DNA of 35,646 nucleotides, taken from contig JAAAOU010000104.1 in NCBI GenBank assembly GCA_009908745.1, forward strand, positions 1 to 35,646, read 5' to 3'. The stretch is from Bacteroidota bacterium (GTDB lineage Bacteria; Bacteroidota; Bacteroidia; Chitinophagales; Saprospiraceae). Each line of letters opens with the position of its first letter. The first letter of the stretch is position 1. Both the position numbers and the translations under genes were made by a program. Positions 30,873 to 35,646 of the stretch are shown here, piece after piece. The notes beneath the pieces are model-generated. The model was not told where the DNA came from. It searched no databases and saw nothing but the letters and a program-made list of their open reading frames with translations.

Positions 30873-32084
30873 ATGAGCCAACCACCCAAAGTCGTCCTCG
30901 CCTACAGCGGCGGCCTCGATACTTCTTTTTGCGTCAAGCACCTGACCGCCGATAAAGGCATGGAAGTGCACGCCCTTACGGTAAATACCGGCGGCTTCTC
31001 CGCGGAGGAGCTGGAAGCGCTGGAGCAAAAAGCCCTGCAGCTCGGCGCGGCATCCTACAAAGCCGTGGATGCTCTGCCTACTTACTACGACCGATGCCTG
31101 CGCTACCTGATTTACGGCAACGTACTCCGCAATAACACCTACCCTTTGAGCGTAAGCGCGGAGCGTATGTTTCAGGCGCTGGAAACGGTTAAATATGCCA
31201 ACAGCTTGGGCGCGGATGCGGTAGCCCACGGCAGTACCGGCGCAGGCAATGATCAGGTGCGCTTTGACCTGGTCTTTGAGGTGCTGGGCAACGACCTGCA
31301 GGTCATCACGCCTATACGCGATGGGCAGCTGTCCCGGCAGGAAGAAATCGATTACCTGAAAAAGCATGGCATCGACTGGCCTTGGGAAAAAGCGAAGTAC
31401 TCCATCAATCAGGGCGTGTGGGGCACAAGCGTGGGCGGCGCGGAAACCCTGACGTCCCACCAAACCTTGCCGGAAGAGGCCTACCCCAGCCCGCTTACGC
31501 AAACGGAGCCGCAGGAGGTTACACTGCATTTTGACAAAGGTGAGCTCACCGGGCTGGACGGGCACCTCTACGATCATCCCTTGCAGGCCATACAAGCCTT
31601 GCAGGAAAAAGCAGCCCCCTACGCCATCGGCCGCGACGTGCACGTGGGCGATACCATCATCGGCATCAAGGGGCGGGTTGGTTTTGAAGCGGCTGCCCCG
31701 CTTATCATCATTAAGGCGCATCATTTGCTGGAAAAACATACGCTCACCAAGTGGCAGCAGTACTGGAAAGAGCAGCTGGCCAACTGGTACGGCATGCTGC
31801 TGCACGAGGGGCAACTGCTGGAGCCGGTGATGCGGAATATTGAAACCTTCCTTACGGAAACACAAGCAACAGTAACCGGCACGGTGACCGTCAAACTGCA
31901 CCCCTACCGCTTCGAGCTTATCGGCATAGCGTCTGATTATGACCTGATGAACAGCGGCTTCGGGCAATACGGCGAGATGAACAAAGCCTGGAGCGGGGAG
32001 GATGTCAAAGGCTTCACCAAAATCCTGTCGACCAACCTGAAAATCCACCATTTCGTACAGCAAAACGCACCGAAAGATGATTAA
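30873..32084 (+). CDS. argG: argininosuccinate synthase
   Basis: 403 residues, normal length. The ATP pyrophosphatase loop is 'VVLAYSGGLDTSFCVKHL' near residues 7-24; 'NNTYPLSVSAERMFQALE' and 'AVAHGSTGAGNDQVRFDL' are the citrulline/aspartate-binding segments, and 'KYSINQGVWGTSVGG' follows. It joins citrulline and aspartate with ATP to argininosuccinate. It overlaps argC by 8 bp, so the two are translated together. Confidence 0.96.
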   Translation: MSQPPKVVLAYSGGLDTSFCVKHLTADKGMEVHALTVNTGGFSAEELEALEQKALQLGAASYKAVDALPTYYDRCLRYLIYGNVLRNNTYPLSVSAERMFQALETVKYANSLGADAVAHGSTGAGNDQVRFDLVFEVLGNDLQVITPIRDGQLSRQEEIDYLKKHGIDWPWEKAKYSINQGVWGTSVGGAETLTSHQTLPEEAYPSPLTQTEPQEVTLHFDKGELTGLDGHLYDHPLQAIQALQEKAAPYAIGRDVHVGDTIIGIKGRVGFEAAAPLIIIKAHHLLEKHTLTKWQQYWKEQLANWYGMLLHEGQLLEPVMRNIETFLTETQATVTGTVTVKLHPYRFELIGIASDYDLMNSGFGQYGEMNKAWSGEDVKGFTKILSTNLKIHHFVQQNAPKDD

Positions 32085-33045
32085 CGCAGGTATTGTGGGC
32101 GGAGCGGGCTATGCGGCCGGGGAACTGCTCCGCATCCTGATCAATCACCCGGACACCGAGATTGCCTGGGTGCAAAGCAATAGTCAGGCGGGCAAGCCAA
32201 TCACTGCCGTACATACCAGCCTGCTGGGCGATACTTACCTCGACTTTCAGGCGGAAGCTGACTATGGCAGTGTGGATGTACTGTTTCTGTGTATGGGGCA
32301 CGGGCGCTCGGCCAGCTTCCTTTCGGAAAATGAAGTGCCGGAGGAGGTCCGCATCATCGACCTGAGCACCGACTTCCGGGCGGAAAGCGAAGACCATGAT
32401 TTTGTATACGGCCTGCCCGAACTGCAGCGCGGGCGCATCCGCTCGGCGACGCGTATCGCTAGTCCGGGCTGCTTTGCCACGGCGATCCAACTGGCGCTGT
32501 TGCCCCTGGCTAAAAACGGCTTGCTGGAAGACCATGTGCATATTCACGCCGTCACAGGCTCCACCGGGGCAGGGCAAGCACCGACTCCTACTACCCATTT
32601 CAGCTGGCGCAACAACAATATTTCCATTTACAAAGCCTTCCGGCATCAGCATTTGCAGGAAATTGGGCAGAGCGTACGCATGTTGCAGCCCGATTTTGAT
32701 ATGGACATCAACTTCCTGCCGCTGCGGGGTAATTTCCCCAGAGGCATTTACGCAAGTACTTACCTCTATACCGACCTGAAAGCGGAAAAGGCGACAGAGC
32801 TGTTCGAAGAGTTTTACGCGGACGCTCCCTTCGTATTCTGTTCGCCCGCCAATCCAGACCTCAAACAGGTGGTGAATACGAACAAAGGCATCGTCTACCT
32901 CGACTGGCACGAAGGGAAGCTCCTCATCGTCAGCATGATCGACAACCTGCTCAAGGGCGCATCCGGGCAGGCGGTACAAAATATGAACCTGCTGTTTGGG
33001 CTGGACGAAGCGGCCGGCCTGCGGCTCAAACCCTCTCAATTCTAA
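32077..33045 (+). CDS. argC: N-acetyl-gamma-glutamyl-phosphate reductase
   Basis: 322 residues. The NADP-binding loop is 'AGIVGGAGYAAGELLRILIN' and catalytic Cys132 is in 'IASPGCFATAIQLALLPL'; 'HAVTGSTGAGQAPTPTTHF' is the substrate segment. It reduces acylglutamyl phosphate to the semialdehyde, the third step of the pathway. Overlaps argG by 8 bp and is followed by argF' after 5 bp; no argD lies between them. Confidence 0.95.
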   Translation: MINAGIVGGAGYAAGELLRILINHPDTEIAWVQSNSQAGKPITAVHTSLLGDTYLDFQAEADYGSVDVLFLCMGHGRSASFLSENEVPEEVRIIDLSTDFRAESEDHDFVYGLPELQRGRIRSATRIASPGCFATAIQLALLPLAKNGLLEDHVHIHAVTGSTGAGQAPTPTTHFSWRNNNISIYKAFRHQHLQEIGQSVRMLQPDFDMDINFLPLRGNFPRGIYASTYLYTDLKAEKATELFEEFYADAPFVFCSPANPDLKQVVNTNKGIVYLDWHEGKLLIVSMIDNLLKGASGQAVQNMNLLFGLDEAAGLRLKPSQF

Positions 33046-33050
33046 GCCCT

Positions 33051-33998
33051 ATGCAGCATTTCACCTCCGTACACGATGTAGCGGCCCCGGCAGCACTGGT
33101 TCAAAGTGCCCTGGCGCTCAAGCAAAGCCCGCCGGAAGACCTGCTTTCCATTGGGCGGCACAAGACGATGGTGCTCTTGTTTTTCAACCCCAGCCTGCGT
33201 ACCCGCCTGAGCACGCAGAAAGCCGGGCTCAGCCTCGGGATGCAGGTGATGGTGCACAACGCCGGTCAGGGCTGGCAACTAGAGTTTGAGGATGGGGCCA
33301 TTATGAATGCCGATAAGGCAGAACATGTGAAGGAAGCGGCGGGTGTCATCAGTCAGTACGCGGATATTATCGGTGTGCGCACCTTCCCCAGCCTGACAGA
33401 CCGCGAGCGCGATTATCAGGATTTTATCCTGGAGCAATTCAAAACGCATGCGAAAGTGCCGGTCCTCAGCCTGGAATCGGCCATCCGCCACCCGCTGCAG
33501 TCCCTGGCCGACTGGGTGACGATAGCTGAGCACCACCCGGCCCACCGCCCAAAGGTAGTGCTGAGCTGGGCGCCTCACCCCAAAGCGCTGCCACAGGCCG
33601 TCGCCAATTCCTTCCTGGAGTGGATGCGGGTATCCGATGTGGACCTCTGCCTGACCCAGCCCGAAGGCTATGAGCTGGCTCCGGAGTTTGTGGGTGACAC
33701 ACCAGTGGTTTACGATCAGAAAAAGGCGTTCGAGGGAGCCGACTTTGTATACGTCAAAAACTGGTCGCCCTACCATGCCTATGGGCAAGTGCAAAACCAG
33801 GATGCCAGCTGGATGATCACCCCCGAAAAGATGGCGGTGACCAATAACGGCCGCTTTATGCACTGCCTGCCGGTGCGCCGCAATGTAGTAGTAGCGGATG
33901 CGGTTATTGATAGCCCGCGCGCTCTGCATATTGAGCAAAGCAACAACCGGACCTGGGCGGCGATGGCGGTGATTAAAGAATTGCTGGCCTCGTCATAA
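33051..33998 (+). CDS. argF': N-acyl-ornithine carbamoyltransferase (acetyl or succinyl)
   Basis: 315 residues. The carbamoyl-phosphate loop is 'FFNPSLRTRLSTQKAGLSLG' (S48-L-R-T-R), with H147-P-L-Q150 and 'MHCLPVRRNVVV'. The segment 'GQGWQLEFEDGAIMNADKAE' is typical of the acyl-ornithine enzymes, not of ordinary ornithine carbamoyltransferase. These enzymes transfer carbamoyl to N-acetyl- or N-succinyl-ornithine. The residue reported to set specificity (Pro90 in Bacteroides succinyl enzyme, Glu in Xanthomonas acetyl enzyme, from memory) is Ala90 here, so the acyl group is unresolved. Lies 5 bp after argC. Confidence 0.92.
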   Translation: MQHFTSVHDVAAPAALVQSALALKQSPPEDLLSIGRHKTMVLLFFNPSLRTRLSTQKAGLSLGMQVMVHNAGQGWQLEFEDGAIMNADKAEHVKEAAGVISQYADIIGVRTFPSLTDRERDYQDFILEQFKTHAKVPVLSLESAIRHPLQSLADWVTIAEHHPAHRPKVVLSWAPHPKALPQAVANSFLEWMRVSDVDLCLTQPEGYELAPEFVGDTPVVYDQKKAFEGADFVYVKNWSPYHAYGQVQNQDASWMITPEKMAVTNNGRFMHCLPVRRNVVVADAVIDSPRALHIEQSNNRTWAAMAVIKELLASS

Positions 33999-34025
33999 TT
34001 CCGCAAAAAGCGTTAAATTGAGAGC

Positions 34026-34886
34026 ATGAGTGAGCGCCGCACACATATTAGATTTGACTGGGCCATCAAACGTATACTGAGGGACAAAGCTAACTTCAGT
34101 ATACTGGAAGGCTTTTTGTCGGAGCTGACTGGCGAAGACATTCATATCGAGGCGGTGCTTGAAAGCGAGGGGAATGCGGAAGTGTCGGATGCAAAATTCA
34201 ACCGGGTTGACCTTCTTGTTCGTAATGCGCAGGGAGAGCTCATTATTATCGAAGTGCAGAACTCCCACGAGCTGGACTATTTTCTGCGTATCCTGTTTGG
34301 CATTTCTAAAGCGATTACCGAATACCTGAGGGAAGGCGCACCTTATTCCGAGATCAAGAAAATCATTTCCGTCAATATCATTTATTTTAATCTTGGGCAG
34401 GGAGAAGATTATGTGTACAAGGGCTCCACTTCATTCCGGGGCCTGCATAAAAACGACCTTTTGAAGCTTTCGCCAAGTCAACAGAAACTCTTTGGCAAGG
34501 AAAGCATCGAGCAGTTGTATCCGGAAATCTACCTTATTAAAGTTAATCAATTTGATGATTTAGCCCGGGATAGCCTGGATGAGTGGATTTACTTTTTCAA
34601 AAACAGTGAGATCAAGCCCGGCTTTAAAGCAAAGGGATTGCAGGAAGCTCAGGAGAAGCTGAATATTGCTAACATGGACAAGTCGGAGTACCAGTCCTAT
34701 CAGCGCTACCTCGATGAGCTTCACTATCAGGCAAGCATAGCTGAAACCCTTAAGTTTGAGGCGGAAGAAAAAGCCCGGCAAACCAGCACTTACCAAATTG
34801 CAAAACGCATGAAGGCCAGCGGCGAACCGCTCGAAAAAATCAAGCTGTACACTGGTCTTTCTGATGAAGAAATACAGCAACTTTAA
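34026..34886 (+). CDS. Rpn-family recombination-promoting nuclease / PD-(D/E)XK transposase-like protein
   Basis: 286 residues. The opening 'FDWAIKRILRDKANFSILEG' and the nuclease core D62 in 'FNRVDLLVRNAQGELIIIEV' with E76 and Q78 (E-V-Q) are those of the Rpn/PDDEXK_2 family; the catalytic residues are intact. The C-terminal 100 residues are helical and charged, ending in 'KIKLYTGLSDEEIQQL', the usual tail. Rpn proteins are DNA nucleases that promote RecA-independent recombination and often multiply in genomes. It sits between argF' (27 bp) and argB (15 bp), in operon orientation, and looks more AT-rich than its neighbours, which points to later insertion. No terminal repeats were found. Confidence 0.88.
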   Translation: MSERRTHIRFDWAIKRILRDKANFSILEGFLSELTGEDIHIEAVLESEGNAEVSDAKFNRVDLLVRNAQGELIIIEVQNSHELDYFLRILFGISKAITEYLREGAPYSEIKKIISVNIIYFNLGQGEDYVYKGSTSFRGLHKNDLLKLSPSQQKLFGKESIEQLYPEIYLIKVNQFDDLARDSLDEWIYFFKNSEIKPGFKAKGLQEAQEKLNIANMDKSEYQSYQRYLDELHYQASIAETLKFEAEEKARQTSTYQIAKRMKASGEPLEKIKLYTGLSDEEIQQL

Positions 34887-34901
34887 TTGTCCACGCCCAA
34901 C

Positions 34902-35646
34902 ATGTCCAAACTCACCGTACTAAAAATCGGAGGAGCCCTGCTACAGCAGCCCGACGCCCTCAGCGACTGCCTAGATTACTTCCACGAGCTGCCGGGGCAT
35001 AAAATCTTGGTACACGGCGGAGGGCGGCGCGCCAGCCAAGTCAGCAAAGCCCTGGGCATCACCCCGCGTATGCACGAAGGCCGCCGCCTTACCGACGAGG
35101 CCACGCTTGAGGTGGTGACGATGGTGTACGCCGGCCTGGAAAACAAGCGCACCGTCGCCCAACTGCAGGCCCTCGGCTGCCCGGCCATTGGGCTGAGCGG
35201 GGCGGATGGGAATATCATCCTTTCGGAAAAACGGCGGGGCGGGGCTGTGGACTACGGCTATGCAGGGGATGTGGTCAGTGTGCAGTCGGAGCAGCTACGG
35301 GCCTTGTTGGAGGTCGGCTTAGTGCCCGTCTGCTGTGCCATCACCCACGATGGGCAAGGGCAACTGCTTAACACGAATGCGGATACGATTGCCGCTTCCC
35401 TTGCTGCCGGGCTCGCACCCATGTACGATGTAGAACTACAGTACTGCTTTGAGCAGCCCGGCGTGATGCGGGATATCAAAGACCCGGCATCGCTCATCCC
35501 GTCCTTAAATCCAGATAGCTACGCTGCCTACCGGGCAGAGAATGTGATCGTAGATGGTATGGTGCCAAAGCTGGATAATGCCTTTCTGGCGGTGCAGGCA
35601 GGGGCGAAGCGGGCGGTGATTGCGGATTTGGGGGGGTTGAGGGCGG
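34902..35646 (+). CDS. argB: acetylglutamate kinase, 3' end cut by the window
   Basis: 248 codons are present and the frame is open at the edge. 'LTVLKIGGALL' is the phosphate-binding N-terminus of the amino-acid kinase fold; 'KILVHGGGRRASQVSKALG' binds the acylglutamate; 'AIGLSGADGNIILSEKR' and 'LNTNADTIAASLAAGLAP' are further family motifs. It phosphorylates N-acylglutamate, the second step of arginine synthesis. ATG 34902 lies 15 bp after the Rpn-type gene, so its expression depends on read-through across that gene. Confidence 0.93.
   Translation, partial: MSKLTVLKIGGALLQQPDALSDCLDYFHELPGHKILVHGGGRRASQVSKALGITPRMHEGRRLTDEATLEVVTMVYAGLENKRTVAQLQALGCPAIGLSGADGNIILSEKRRGGAVDYGYAGDVVSVQSEQLRALLEVGLVPVCCAITHDGQGQLLNTNADTIAASLAAGLAPMYDVELQYCFEQPGVMRDIKDPASLIPSLNPDSYAAYRAENVIVDGMVPKLDNAFLAVQAGAKRAVIADLGGLRA

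Noticed and set aside
30864-33039. Long minus-strand open frames (399 and 341 codons) opposite argG and argC
   Set aside because: Codon-bias shadows of GC-rich genes; the plus-strand proteins have catalytic motifs throughout.
33999-34025. Terminal repeats or a target duplication flanking the Rpn-type gene
   Set aside because: No matching repeats found in the 27-bp and 15-bp flanks by eye.

Overview
The window looks like chromosomal DNA of a Bacteroidota bacterium, probably of the Saprospiria/Cytophagia side rather than a gut Bacteroides. The reasons are type IX secretion (T9SS) parts (a PorP/SprF-like barrel, a PorD/DUF4835 protein, PD40/OmpA and PD40/SPOR lipid-to-wall proteins, an SprB-repeat adhesin), an Rpb6-type omega subunit, an arginine operon with the acyl-ornithine carbamoyltransferase of this phylum, and promoters of the TTG-N19..21-TAnnTTTG type. 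There are no tRNAs, rRNAs, CRISPR arrays or intact insertion sequences that I can see.

Layout. 1-6538 (minus strand): porP-like gene, then a TPR/PD40/OmpA-like gene, then the 5' part of a large SprB-repeat surface protein that runs off the window; the last two overlap as ATGA. 6539-7554 is a gene-poor, AT-richer gap. 7555-11937 (plus strand): a secreted beta-helix protein with its own strong terminator, a secreted MORN-repeat/caspase protein with both catalytic residues, and an ACC-deaminase-like PLP enzyme. 12024-19658 (minus strand): bamD, rpoZ, coaBC, porD, a secreted protein of unknown function, purN and a PD40/SPOR protein, tightly packed and read from a near-leaderless promoter in front of bamD. 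19816-24493: a DUF3137 membrane protein, then a divergent pair made of a universal stress protein and a sensor kinase/response regulator. 24564-27842 (minus strand): a TonB-dependent receptor, a tiny membrane protein and a CnoX-like thioredoxin/TPR protein, with a 168-nt imperfect hairpin between the last two. 27979-29930: truA, an AT-hook/histone-H1-like protein, a DUF202 membrane protein. 30277-35646 (plus strand): GNAT acetyltransferase, argG, argC, argF', an Rpn-type nuclease gene sitting inside the operon, and argB (cut by the window end).

The most interesting candidate system is the sensor/regulator locus at 21.5-24.5 kb. The kinase carries a PAS domain that matches the oxygen-sensing heme PAS of FixL at the heme-ligand histidine and both key arginines. 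Its partner is a receiver domain fused to a CRP/FNR-type DNA-binding protein. FNR-spaced palindromes (TGAC-N4-RTCA) lie twice in the divergent promoter region of this locus and once more 5 kb away, about 41 bp upstream of the predicted start of a 53-residue membrane protein. I infer a low-oxygen or redox-responsive regulon: heme sensor, CRP-fused regulator, universal stress protein and a small membrane protein.

Several start codons were moved from the longest open frame: porP-like (TTG 6538), beta-helix (GTG 7555), MORN-caspase (9027), purN (14686), secreted unknown (16322), porD (17267), TonB receptor (26387), AT-hook protein (28890), DUF202 (29930) and GNAT (30277). All functions are read from sequence motifs by eye; no database search was possible.
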